DNA of 7,067 bases from Candidatus Microgenomates bacterium. GTDB lineage: Bacteria > Patescibacteriota > Microgenomatia > UBA1406 > GWC2-37-13. The position numbers were made by a program, and so were the translations under genes. Every line of letters begins with the position of its first letter. Position 1 is the stretch's first letter. Below the pieces are notes generated by a model. It searched no databases and was not told the origin of the DNA. It saw nothing but the letters and a program-made list of their open reading frames with translations. Location of the stretch: NCBI GenBank assembly GCA_015491205.1, contig WFWI01000105.1:1-7067 (forward strand). Reading direction: 5' to 3'. This document shows positions 1 to 5,541 of this stretch, piece after piece.

Positions 1-91
1 CCTGTCTTGCTCCTGTTAAAACAATTATTTCTGGAGTAGAGATTTCTTTTTCAATTTCCTTTTGTATTATTCGTGGATAAAATATTGTCAT
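1..91 (-). CDS. AAA-family ATPase (ATP-binding protein, DUF4143-type), N-terminus only
   Basis: Reading from the ATG at 91 toward the window edge gives 30 codons, beginning MTIFYPRI and ending IVLTGARQ, before the sequence stops. The start resembles the short helix followed by the strand and P-loop of bacterial AAA_14/DUF4143 ATPases, where TGARQ continues as VGKT(T/S). The Walker A motif is therefore cut off by the edge. Proteins of this family are usually near 400 residues and are common accessory genes in small genomes; their cellular role is mostly unknown, although some resemble STAND or toxin-like ATPases. The start is supported by a strong promoter just upstream (104-132). There is no Shine-Dalgarno site, so the mRNA is predicted to be nearly leaderless. 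The family call rests on about 30 residues and is moderately sure. Confidence 0.6.
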   Translation of the reverse strand, partial: MTIFYPRIIQKEIEKEISTPEIIVLTGARQ

Positions 92-103
92 ATTGTTGGA
101 ATT

Positions 104-132
104 ATTTTACACTTTTCCTGGAAAAATGTCAA
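104..132 (-). promoter_or_regulatory. Sigma70-type promoter of the ATPase gene, with palindrome in the spacer
   Basis: On the minus strand, a perfect -35 TTGACA (132-127) is followed by a 17-bp spacer and a -10 TAAAAT (109-104). Twelve bases separate the -10 from the ATG at 91, so the predicted transcript start leaves a leader of only about 6 nt. The spacer contains a 13-bp perfect palindrome (113-125, TTTTCC-T-GGAAAA), placed where a bound repressor would block RNA polymerase. The promoter is seen directly; the operator role is inferred. Confidence 0.7.
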
Positions 133-195
133 GAATAATGACGAAACGGCTAATTTAATCGATCTAGGTTCTAGTTAAGTATTATTCAAGCAGAT

Positions 196-1137
196 TTAAA
201 GTACATAAATCAAAAATATCACTGTTATCCCCCAGGCGAGGATGGTGAAGATCAGAGGCTTGTCGGTGACAATAAGCTTTTCTGGCATCTCCCCTTCTTC
301 TTTTGCATACAAAAGCTGGGCATAGCGGGCAATGCCAAATACAACAAAGGGAATTGTTATCATCATCCACCGCCTGATTTCAAAGGAAGGGAGAAGTGTA
401 GAAAAAAAGGCAGTTATGGGAGAGTTAACAATAGGTGGCTTTTCAAAATAGGTGTAGAAGGAGTAGCTTATTATTGTGGTGGTAGCAAAGGTTGTGCTTA
501 AGAAATATAATAGATGCTCAGGGTAAAGGGAAAGGGCAGGTCTGGCTTTGGATCCTACTTTTACAAGTTCAGCGTGGCGCTTGACGGTTGCCATAAAAAG
601 TGAGATGAAAAAGATTGTTAAAAGAAGCCAGATTGGGATATGGTAGCCTGTTATGGCTTCACCGGAGAGGGCTCGCAACACAAAAGAAAAGGAAATTGAA
701 AATATATCATAAAGAGGAAGTTTTTTAAGATAAAGTGAGTATAAAAGGTGCAAAAGGAGGAAGGTTAAGGACACTAAAAAAAAGGCTATAGAAACAAACA
801 GCGAAAAAATAAGCGAGGTTGCTGCAAGAAGAAAAACTGTAAAACTTACCTCTTGGATTTTTAACCTGCCTGAAGCTATAGGACGTAGCTTTTTAATTGG
901 ATGCACCTGATCAAATTTCACATCAATAATGTCGTTTAACATATATGAGGCGGAAGAAAGAGCGCACATAACAATGAAAGCAAAGGTTGTTTTTAAAAAA
1001 GTGTCCATTTCCAAAAGGTGGCCTGTGAAGATTGGAGCAGTAAAGACTATGAGGTTTTTTATCCACTGGTTGTATCTGCCTGCTTCAAGGTAGAGTTTTA
1101 ACTTTTGGAATCTTTCTTTGAAGCCTTTAAACTTCAT
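196..1137 (-). CDS. UbiA-family polyprenyl-phosphate phosphoribosyltransferase (DPPR synthase-like)
   Basis: This 313-residue protein is strongly hydrophobic, with about eight or nine membrane helices, as in the UbiA prenyltransferase superfamily. The first aspartate-rich motif is NDIIDVKFD (68-76), followed by HP (79-80) and RPIASG (85-90). Y133, K138/K139 and D144 form the second conserved region, and KRxxE lies at 186-190. The C-terminal block FGIARY (267-272), then PEKLIVTDKPL (285-295), is typical of decaprenyl-phosphate phosphoribose synthases rather than quinone or heme prenyltransferases. The family transfers 5-phosphoribose from PRPP to a polyprenyl phosphate at the membrane, giving a lipid-linked pentose donor. 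The lipid and the final glycan in this organism are unknown. The gene is divergent from the isomerase operon and has a TATAAT box 8 nt before its ATG, with no Shine-Dalgarno site. No convincing terminator follows it. Confidence 0.85.
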   Translation of the reverse strand: MKFKGFKERFQKLKLYLEAGRYNQWIKNLIVFTAPIFTGHLLEMDTFLKTTFAFIVMCALSSASYMLNDIIDVKFDQVHPIKKLRPIASGRLKIQEVSFTVFLLAATSLIFSLFVSIAFFLVSLTFLLLHLLYSLYLKKLPLYDIFSISFSFVLRALSGEAITGYHIPIWLLLTIFFISLFMATVKRHAELVKVGSKARPALSLYPEHLLYFLSTTFATTTIISYSFYTYFEKPPIVNSPITAFFSTLLPSFEIRRWMMITIPFVVFGIARYAQLLYAKEEGEMPEKLIVTDKPLIFTILAWGITVIFLIYVL

Positions 1138-1141
1138 TAAT

Positions 1142-1170
1142 TTGAATTATACAAAATTTTCTGATATGAT
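1142..1170 (+). promoter_or_regulatory. Promoter of the PGI/PMI-kinase operon, extended -10
   Basis: TTGAAT (1142-1147), a 17-bp spacer and TATGAT (1165-1170) form a near-consensus promoter. A TGA precedes the -10 and supplies the TGn of an extended -10 element. The ATG at 1181 lies 10 bases past the -10, so the expected leader is about 4 nt and no Shine-Dalgarno site is present. Confidence 0.7.
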
Positions 1171-1174
1171 AGTG
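1146..1174 (-). promoter_or_regulatory. Promoter of the UbiA-family gene (perfect -10, weak -35)
   Basis: A perfect TATAAT lies on the minus strand at 1151-1146, eight bases before the ATG at 1137. Transcription should begin within about 2 nt of the start codon. The matching -35 position (about 1174-1169, CACTAT) is poor. The -10 overlaps by two bases the -35 of the divergent isomerase promoter, so the two promoters probably exclude each other. Confidence 0.6.
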
Positions 1175-1180
1175 TAGTCT

Positions 1181-2206
1181 ATGGAAGATAAAGTTTTGCA
1201 ATCAGTAATAGAGCTGCCGCTTCAGATCAAGCAGGCTTTAAAAGAGTCGCGAGCTTTGAGCTTCCCTGAAAATTACAAAAAAGCAAAAAAGGTTTTAGTT
1301 TGCGGAATGGGAGGCTCGCGTTTTCCAGCTTTGGTAGTGTATCATCTCTTCAAGGAGCGTCTTAAAGCGCCAGTTCTTGTCAACGATGAGTATCGCTTTC
1401 CCTCTTGGGTGGATGAGGAGACTTTGGTTATCCTCTCCTCCTACTCTGGCACAACTGAGGAGGTGCTTTTTAATGGGCAGTCAGCTTTTGAAAAAACCTC
1501 GCTTGTAACAGCAGTTACAACAGGCGGGAAATTGTCAGAAATTATGCGGGAAAAAAACCTGCCCTTTTATCAATTTGATCCAAAGCACAACCCTTCAGGC
1601 CAGCCGCGTATGGGCTTGGGATATGCAATTGGAGCATTAATTGGGATTTTTGAAAACGTGGGAATTTTGGAGTACAAGCCTGGTTTCAATCAGCCTTTGG
1701 AAGCTTTTAAGAATCAGGTTAAAGAGCTAGTTGAAGGTAAAGATTCTTTATCCCAAGCTTTAGCAGAGAAAGTTTATGGGCGCTTCCCATTTTATGTGGT
1801 TGCAGAGTTTTTGGAGGGTTTGGGAAAGGCTTTGGCTAACCAGACGAATGAAACTGCCAAATCTATCTCTGCCTACCATGTTATTCCCGAGCTTAATCAT
1901 CATCTTATGGAGGGCTTAAAGCACCCAGAGGGTTTTAAAAAGGAGGCTCTTTTTATCTTTTTCAACTCCTCCCTTTACCACCCGCGGGTTCAAAAAAGAT
2001 TTAGGATCACAAAGGAGGTGGTTGAGAAAAATGGAGTGGAGACTTTTGAGGTGGAGCTTAAGGGCGAGGATGTTGTTTCTCAAGCCTTTTACTTTATGGG
2101 GGTTGCCAGCCACTTTACCTATCTTTTAAGCCAAAAGTATGGTGAGGAGCCTGATAAGATTCCTTTTGTTGACTATTTCAAAAAGCGCTTGAAGGAGGAT
2201 GATTGA
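1181..2206 (+). CDS. Bifunctional phosphoglucose/phosphomannose isomerase
   Basis: This 341-residue cytosolic SIS-domain protein should interconvert fructose 6-phosphate with glucose 6-phosphate and mannose 6-phosphate, linking glycolysis to mannose donors. It has the family's paired SIS folds. GMGGS (42-46) and SSYSGTTEE (86-94) form the sugar-phosphate pocket of the first fold, and PRMGLGY (142-148) follows. The second half has NETAKS (223-228) and PELNHH (236-241), carrying the catalytic-type Glu and His, and a C-terminal Lys in DYFKKRL (331-337). The length matches the PGI/PMI family rather than the larger classical PGI. SYSGTTEE has Thr where Asn is common, a mild variant. The ATG is the first possible start after the promoter and has no Shine-Dalgarno site. 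The gene ends in TGA and overlaps the next gene by 8 nt, so the pair is probably coexpressed. Confidence 0.9.
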   Translation: MEDKVLQSVIELPLQIKQALKESRALSFPENYKKAKKVLVCGMGGSRFPALVVYHLFKERLKAPVLVNDEYRFPSWVDEETLVILSSYSGTTEEVLFNGQSAFEKTSLVTAVTTGGKLSEIMREKNLPFYQFDPKHNPSGQPRMGLGYAIGALIGIFENVGILEYKPGFNQPLEAFKNQVKELVEGKDSLSQALAEKVYGRFPFYVVAEFLEGLGKALANQTNETAKSISAYHVIPELNHHLMEGLKHPEGFKKEALFIFFNSSLYHPRVQKRFRITKEVVEKNGVETFEVELKGEDVVSQAFYFMGVASHFTYLLSQKYGEEPDKIPFVDYFKKRLKEDD

Positions 2207-3110
2207 TATTGTTGTCTTTGGCCACACAACCGTTGACTTTTTCTTCCAAGGGGATAGCTTTACGAAAAAAGAGGGAAGGTTTTTTTTGGCAATAGGAGGG
2301 AAATACTTTGCTGACTTTTTTGCTGAAAAGGTTGGCGGAGGTGGGGCTAATGTGGCAATCGGAATTGCAAGAGCAGGACTAAAGCCCGCGCTTGTTTCTG
2401 ATATTTCCTCCTCTCCTTTTGACAAAATCATTCTTGAAAAGCTTAAAAAAGAAGGGGTTGATACGCGCTTTTGCAGAAAAGGCGAAAAGGACGAGTTTAA
2501 CATTTCCTGCATTTTACTCTCCGGCAGCGGTGAGAAAACAGTGATAAGCTATGAGACGCCAAACAGGCGCTTTGTTGAAAAGGAGAGGTTAGAGAGGATT
2601 TTGAGTGCCTCCAACAACTTTTATTTTGCCAACCTGCAGGAAGTGCCACTTGAGGAGCGGATAGAGATTTTGAAAAAAATAAAAGCTAAGGGAGGAAGGG
2701 CCTTTTCAAATTTGGGGGTTAAAGATTGTCGAGCTCCAAAAGAGCTTCTTTTTAAATTTTTAAGTTATGTTGATGTGGTCATCCAAAACACCTGGGAGTT
2801 TGCTGATATTGTGGGCAAAAAAAAGGAGGAGATAGATTTTAAAAAATATTTGCCGGAAATCTTCGGGGAATTTGCGGGAAAAATTCTGGTTATCACTGAT
2901 GGAAAAAATGGAAGCTATGCTTATTTTGAGGGGAGAGTCTATCACCAAAAGGCTGAAAAGGTAAAAAGAGTAATTGATACAACCGGCGCAGGCGATGCTT
3001 TTACAGCTGGGTTTATTGGAGAGTTTTTAAAAAGCAATGATATAGAAAAAGCGATGAAGGCAGGGAGCCGTTATGCTGCTAAAATCCTTGGGAGACTAGG
3101 AGCAAATTGA
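2199..3110 (+). CDS. PfkB/ribokinase-family carbohydrate kinase
   Basis: This 303-residue protein has the usual length and order of PfkB sugar kinases. Signature 1 (GGGGANVAIGIARAGLKP, 46-63) builds the sugar site. N197 and E200 in QNTWE match the NxxE Mg-phosphate motif. TDGKNGSY (233-240) is the nucleotide-loop region. Signature 2 (DTTGAGDAFTAGF, 260-272) contains the anion hole and the catalytic base D266. The family phosphorylates sugars or nucleosides with ATP; the substrate cannot be read from the motifs. Overlap with PGI/PMI suggests a hexose or its phosphate, for example fructose or fructose 6-phosphate, but this is inference. AAGGAGG abuts the ATG with no spacing, too close for normal initiation, so translation is probably coupled to the upstream gene. 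An extra stretch near residues 20-45 lengthens the N-terminal lobe. The gene ends in TGA. Confidence 0.88.
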   Translation: MIDIVVFGHTTVDFFFQGDSFTKKEGRFFLAIGGKYFADFFAEKVGGGGANVAIGIARAGLKPALVSDISSSPFDKIILEKLKKEGVDTRFCRKGEKDEFNISCILLSGSGEKTVISYETPNRRFVEKERLERILSASNNFYFANLQEVPLEERIEILKKIKAKGGRAFSNLGVKDCRAPKELLFKFLSYVDVVIQNTWEFADIVGKKKEEIDFKKYLPEIFGEFAGKILVITDGKNGSYAYFEGRVYHQKAEKVKRVIDTTGAGDAFTAGFIGEFLKSNDIEKAMKAGSRYAAKILGRLGAN

Positions 3111-3115
3111 AGGGT

Positions 3116-3164
3116 GGTAGCTGGTAGTTAGTAGTTGGTAGCTAGTAGTAAGTAGTGAGGAGTT
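3116..3164 (+). repeat. Heptanucleotide tandem repeat, seven units
   Basis: Seven consecutive 7-bp units read GGTAGCT, GGTAGTT, AGTAGTT, GGTAGCT, AGTAGTA, AGTAGTG and AGGAGTT, giving a consensus of RGTAGTT. The array fills most of the gap between the convergent ends of the sugar kinase and HIT-like genes. TAG occurs throughout, so it is not coding. Strand is arbitrary. Heptameric intergenic repeats of this kind occur in other bacteria, notably cyanobacteria; their function is unclear. Confidence 0.85.
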
Positions 3165-3181
3165 GGTTAAATGTATTATGC

Positions 3182-3556
3182 TTATTGGGTTGTTTTCCTA
3201 TATAAATCTGCAAATTCCTTTACTGCTTTTGAGAGTTTCAAGATGTGAGGAAGGGTGCCTTGGGTTACTGGTATGATCCAGAAGTGAAGGTGAGGGACTT
3301 TGAAGCCAAGGGAGAAGACAATGATCTTTTTAGCTTTTGTTTCTTTTTTGCTTTTTAAAGAGAATTCTTGGATAAGGCTGCCGAGCTCTTTGCATTCGTC
3401 TTTATTAAGCTCTTCTGGGCCTTCTATATGCCGCTTTGACTTGATAAAATAGAGCCCCTTTAATTTGATGTCAAAAGATTCATCCACTCGCCAAAAGGGA
3501 GTTTCCTTTATCATAAACTTTTTAGATTTGTGGAGCGAGCAAATGAGACAAGACAT
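3182..3556 (-). CDS. HIT-like (histidine triad) protein with variant triad HxHxW
   Basis: This 124-residue protein matches small HIT-superfamily nucleotide hydrolases/transferases in length and layout. A CxxC pair (C3, C6) matches the zinc-type N-terminus of many HIT proteins. KSKRH (39-43) corresponds to the conserved PKRH segment. The C-terminal PHLHFWIIP (88-96) lines up with the H-x-H-x-H triad. The first two His (H89, H91) are kept, including the one expected to be the nucleophile, but the third is Trp93 and the usual following Arg is absent. Such proteins cleave phosphoramidates or dinucleotides such as AMP-lysine or Ap4A in the cytosol; whether this one is active is uncertain. The start is supported by a -10 box ending 6 nt upstream, implying a leaderless mRNA. 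The gene is divergent from the VapBC pair. Confidence 0.7.
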   Translation of the reverse strand: MSCLICSLHKSKKFMIKETPFWRVDESFDIKLKGLYFIKSKRHIEGPEELNKDECKELGSLIQEFSLKSKKETKAKKIIVFSLGFKVPHLHFWIIPVTQGTLPHILKLSKAVKEFADLYRKTTQ

Positions 3557-3562
3557 AATTTT

Positions 3563-3590
3563 ATTGTAGGCAATATTAGCAGATTCGCAA
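3563..3590 (-). promoter_or_regulatory. Promoter of the HIT-like gene
   Basis: On the minus strand, TTGCGA (3590-3585, four of six consensus bases), a 16-bp spacer and TACAAT (3568-3563) precede the ATG at 3556. Only six bases separate the -10 from the ATG, so transcription would begin at the start codon itself. There is no Shine-Dalgarno site. Confidence 0.55.
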
Positions 3591-3610
3591 AAGCAAAAAA
3601 TTTAAGATTT

Positions 3611-3656
3611 GTAAGAAAACTTGAAACTATTCCTTACATTTTGTAGAATTTCTTAC
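3611..3656 (+). promoter_or_regulatory. vapBC promoter with flanking inverted-repeat operator
   Basis: TTGAAA (3621-3626), a 17-bp spacer and TAGAAT (3644-3649) form a good promoter, 8 nt before the ATG at 3658. A perfect 8-bp inverted repeat frames it: GTAAGAAA at 3611-3618 and TTTCTTAC at 3649-3656, the latter overlapping the last -10 base. A further CTTAC lies at 3633-3637, 19 bp before the CTTAC at 3652. VapB-type AbrB antitoxins commonly repress their own operon by binding such repeats, so this is the likely autoregulatory site. The promoter and repeats are seen; the binding is inferred. Confidence 0.65.
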
Positions 3657-3657
3657 C

Positions 3658-3909
3658 ATGGCTTATGTTGCAACTATAACCTCAAAAGGACAGATTACTT
3701 TGCCTAAAGGTTTAAGGAAAATTTTGGGATTGGAGGAAAGGGATAGGGTTATATTTACAGTAATTAAAAAAAATACAGCTGTGCTTAAACCTTTGGAAAA
3801 AGACTTTTTATCTTTTGGTAGGTCGGTCAAACCTAAAGGCACGAGAGACTTTCATAAAATTAGAAAAACGACCTTTAGGAAATTAGCTAAAAGCGTGGCC
3901 AATGAGTAA
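3658..3909 (+). CDS. AbrB/MazE-fold antitoxin (VapB type)
   Basis: This 83-residue protein begins with a textbook swapped-hairpin AbrB domain (residues 3-45, including ATITSKGQITLPKGLR), which dimerises and binds DNA. The basic C-terminal part (about 50-83) has no clear fold and is where VapB antitoxins usually wrap around their PIN toxin. It should neutralise the downstream toxin and, with it, repress the operon through the repeats at 3611-3656. The ATG at 3658 gives the normal AbrB start and lies 8 nt past the -10, so the mRNA is predicted to be leaderless. The stop TAA overlaps the toxin start (ATGAGTAA), an arrangement that couples toxin translation to antitoxin translation. Confidence 0.88.
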   Translation: MAYVATITSKGQITLPKGLRKILGLEERDRVIFTVIKKNTAVLKPLEKDFLSFGRSVKPKGTRDFHKIRKTTFRKLAKSVANE

Positions 3910-4312
3910 AAAAGTTTTTGTGGATACTAATATTTTTTTAAGATTCTTGGTTGGAGATAATGAGGATCAATATAAAAGATGCAAGCAATTTTTTGAGAAA
4001 GTAAAAAATAGGGAAATTGAAGCCGCAACCTCTCCTTTGGTGATTTTTGAGATAATTTGGGTATTGCATTCGTATTATGAGCTTTCTAAGGAAGAGCTTG
4101 TTGAAAGGGTGATTGCGCTGTTAGAATTGCCAGGATTGGAGATCCCACAAAAAGACAAGTTTCTGGAGGCACTAATCCTTTGGCAGGAGATAAAAGCTGA
4201 TTTTAACGATGTTTTTAACTACGTTTGGTGTAAAAATAATATGGTTGAGAAGGTTGTTTCCTATGATAAGCATTTCGATAAGTTTCCAAAAATTCAGCGC
4301 GTTGAGCCCTAA
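3902..4312 (+). CDS. PIN-domain ribonuclease toxin (VapC type)
   Basis: This 136-residue protein is a single PIN domain of usual length. Acidic metal-binding residues are visible: D8 in VFVDTN, E50 in VIFEIIW, D100 and D103 in ADFNDVF, and D122 in SYDKHFDK. N10 belongs to the conserved DxN start. VapC proteins are Mg-dependent ribonucleases that cleave tRNA or rRNA and slow growth; the target here cannot be told. All key residues are present, so it is probably active. It overlaps the antitoxin by 8 nt and has no Shine-Dalgarno site. Its stop overlaps an out-of-frame hydrolase remnant. Confidence 0.88.
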   Translation: MSKKVFVDTNIFLRFLVGDNEDQYKRCKQFFEKVKNREIEAATSPLVIFEIIWVLHSYYELSKEELVERVIALLELPGLEIPQKDKFLEALILWQEIKADFNDVFNYVWCKNNMVEKVVSYDKHFDKFPKIQRVEP

Positions 4313-4431
4313 AAGAAAATTGGTTGCGTGGCTACTTCTCCCTTATTCCTGTTAAAACTGCAGGCCATTTTAATGAAAAAGCAGGGTATAAAAAGTTTGA
4401 ATTATTATTGGAGAAGATTAAAGAGGTGTAG
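4306..4431 (+). pseudogene. C-terminal remnant of an alpha/beta hydrolase (RBBP9/YdeN-like)
   Basis: The frame ending at TAG 4429-4431 reads, from 4345, IPVKTAGHFNEKAGY, then a leucine- and lysine-rich helix ending KIKEV. This matches the end of RBBP9/YdeN-type serine hydrolases, where the His in aGHFN is the catalytic triad base and a helix closes the protein. Only about 40 codons are open, from a TGA at 4303-4305. There is no start, nucleophile or rest of the fold, and the frame differs from the overlapping end of the toxin gene. It is most likely the leftover of a gene truncated when the toxin-antitoxin module arrived or by deletion. The hydrolase assignment rests on one short motif and is moderate. 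Confidence 0.5.
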
Positions 4432-4434
4432 GTT

Positions 4435-5511
4435 TTACCTGTAAGTTACAGGTTTTTTTGTTTGTTCCAAAAGAAGACTTAATTTTCTACGCTTGGTGTC
4501 GAGCTTTTCGATGTAGACTTTTATCTTGTCTCCGATTTTAAGCTTTGTGCCAGGCGGGATCTTGCTTACATGGACAAGCCCTTCTACTCCCTTTTCAAGC
4601 TTTACAAAGTAGCCATAGGACTCTTTTCTGACAACCACTCCCTCGACCTCTTTGTCTTTTGGATAGCGCTTTTCAATGCCTTCCCAAGGATCTTTTTCTA
4701 ATCTTTTCATTGAAAGATTAAGCTTAAGGTCTTTTTCATTTTTCTCTGTGACAATAACGTCAATTACGTCTCCGGGTTTTGCATATTTTGAAGGGTCCTC
4801 AACTTTATCCCAGGAGATCTCGGAGATGTGCACCAAGCCTTCGACCTTGTCAATTTCACAAAAGATCCCAAACTCAGAAACGCTTATTACTTTTGCTTTG
4901 TATTTTTTGCCAACCTTTATCTTGTCAAAGCGTTCTTTAAGTTCTTTTCTTGAAATATGAAGGGCAGCTGCTTTTTGGGAGACAACCAGTCTATTCTTGC
5001 TTCTGTCAACCTCTAGAACTTTAACTTTTATCCTTTTCCCTTCAAGCTTTTCAGGGGAGTTTATATATTCTCCTGTAAGCTGGATTTTTGGAATTACCCC
5101 TCTTATTCCCATAAAGTCAACAAAAACCCCTCCTTTTCCATATTCTCCAGCTATAACTTCAATCTCTTCCTCTTTTTCTTTTTTCTCTTTTAAGATCTCC
5201 CAGCGACCCTTGTCAAAAAACTCGCGCAAGGATACAACAGGATAACCTTCGCGGGATTCCTCTGCAATGACGCGCACCTCAATTTCCTGGCCCTCTTTAA
5301 GGTAAGGGTAAAAAAGGGAAAGATCGCGCGTCTCCTGGCTGCCTAGTACTGCGTAAGTTTTCCCTCCAATATCAAAAAGAGCTTTTCTTTTTGAGAGTTT
5401 AACGATTTTTGCCTTTACTTTTTGGCCTTTTTTAATTACAGGAAGAGGTTTTTTTGACAAAAGAAGCTCCATTGGGTGAGTTGTTTTTGTTTCATGCTTT
5501 TTTCCTCCCAT
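4435..5511 (-). CDS. rpsA: Ribosomal protein S1-like, four S1 RNA-binding domains
   Basis: This 358-residue protein has four OB-fold S1 repeats, at about 27-96, 115-182, 199-271 and 285-349. Repeats 3 and 4 are the most typical, with FGIFCEI...VEGLVHISEIS (214-233) and YGYFVKL...VEGLVHVSKI (299-318). Repeats 1 and 2 diverge, as in the ribosome-binding end of bacterial S1. A charged linker rich in K and E (about 104-117) separates repeats 1 and 2. S1 binds the small ribosomal subunit and unfolds or holds mRNA leaders for initiation. With four repeats it is shorter than the six-repeat E. coli protein, as is usual outside Proteobacteria. The start is fixed by a strong Shine-Dalgarno site 6 nt upstream. 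Its end overlaps the convergent vapBC terminator. It could be a general S1-motif RNA-binding protein, but ribosomal S1 is the best reading. Confidence 0.85.
   Translation of the reverse strand: MGGKKHETKTTHPMELLLSKKPLPVIKKGQKVKAKIVKLSKRKALFDIGGKTYAVLGSQETRDLSLFYPYLKEGQEIEVRVIAEESREGYPVVSLREFFDKGRWEILKEKKEKEEEIEVIAGEYGKGGVFVDFMGIRGVIPKIQLTGEYINSPEKLEGKRIKVKVLEVDRSKNRLVVSQKAAALHISRKELKERFDKIKVGKKYKAKVISVSEFGIFCEIDKVEGLVHISEISWDKVEDPSKYAKPGDVIDVIVTEKNEKDLKLNLSMKRLEKDPWEGIEKRYPKDKEVEGVVVRKESYGYFVKLEKGVEGLVHVSKIPPGTKLKIGDKIKVYIEKLDTKRRKLSLLLEQTKKPVTYR
4437..4459 (+). terminator. Rho-independent terminator of the vapBC transcript
   Basis: ACCTGTAA-G-TTACAGGT (4437-4453) is a perfect inverted repeat. 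Realistically it is a 5-6 bp stem with a small loop, followed by a T run to 4459. The T tract lies on the plus side only, so it serves the rightward vapBC/remnant transcript. The minus side has an A run before the hairpin and no T run after it, so it would not end S1 transcription. The hairpin encodes the last residues (VTYR) and stop of the convergent S1 gene. Confidence 0.75.
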
Positions 5512-5517
5512 CTTGCA

Positions 5518-5525
5518 ACCTCCTT
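5518..5525 (-). promoter_or_regulatory. Strong Shine-Dalgarno site of the S1 gene
   Basis: AAGGAGGT on the minus strand (5525-5518), six bases before the ATG at 5511, is an almost full anti-Shine-Dalgarno complement at good spacing. It decides the start and is the only well-placed Shine-Dalgarno site in the window. Confidence 0.85.
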
Positions 5526-5541
5526 ATAAAAAGGAATAGAA

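Noticed and set aside
150..195. CTAG-spacer-CTAG hairpin as terminator after the UbiA-family gene
   Set aside because: The stem is only four pairs, flanking bases do not pair, and no T run follows on the minus strand.
2126..2512. 128-residue open frame on the minus strand
   Set aside because: It lies opposite the PfkB kinase with its two signatures, has low-complexity Ser/Phe/Pro content, no promoter or start signal, and no recognisable motif.
2202..3110. UGA read as glycine, as in some CPR lineages
   Set aside because: TGA ends the isomerase, kinase and SmpB genes at family-typical lengths, and no real gene here has an internal TGA.
3116..3164. CRISPR-like array
   Set aside because: Units are 7 bp with no spacers; this is a simple tandem repeat.
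4374..4440. Small separate gene from the ATG at 4374
   Set aside because: That frame gives a short basic peptide with no motif, while the adjacent frame carries the hydrolase-like GHFN segment.
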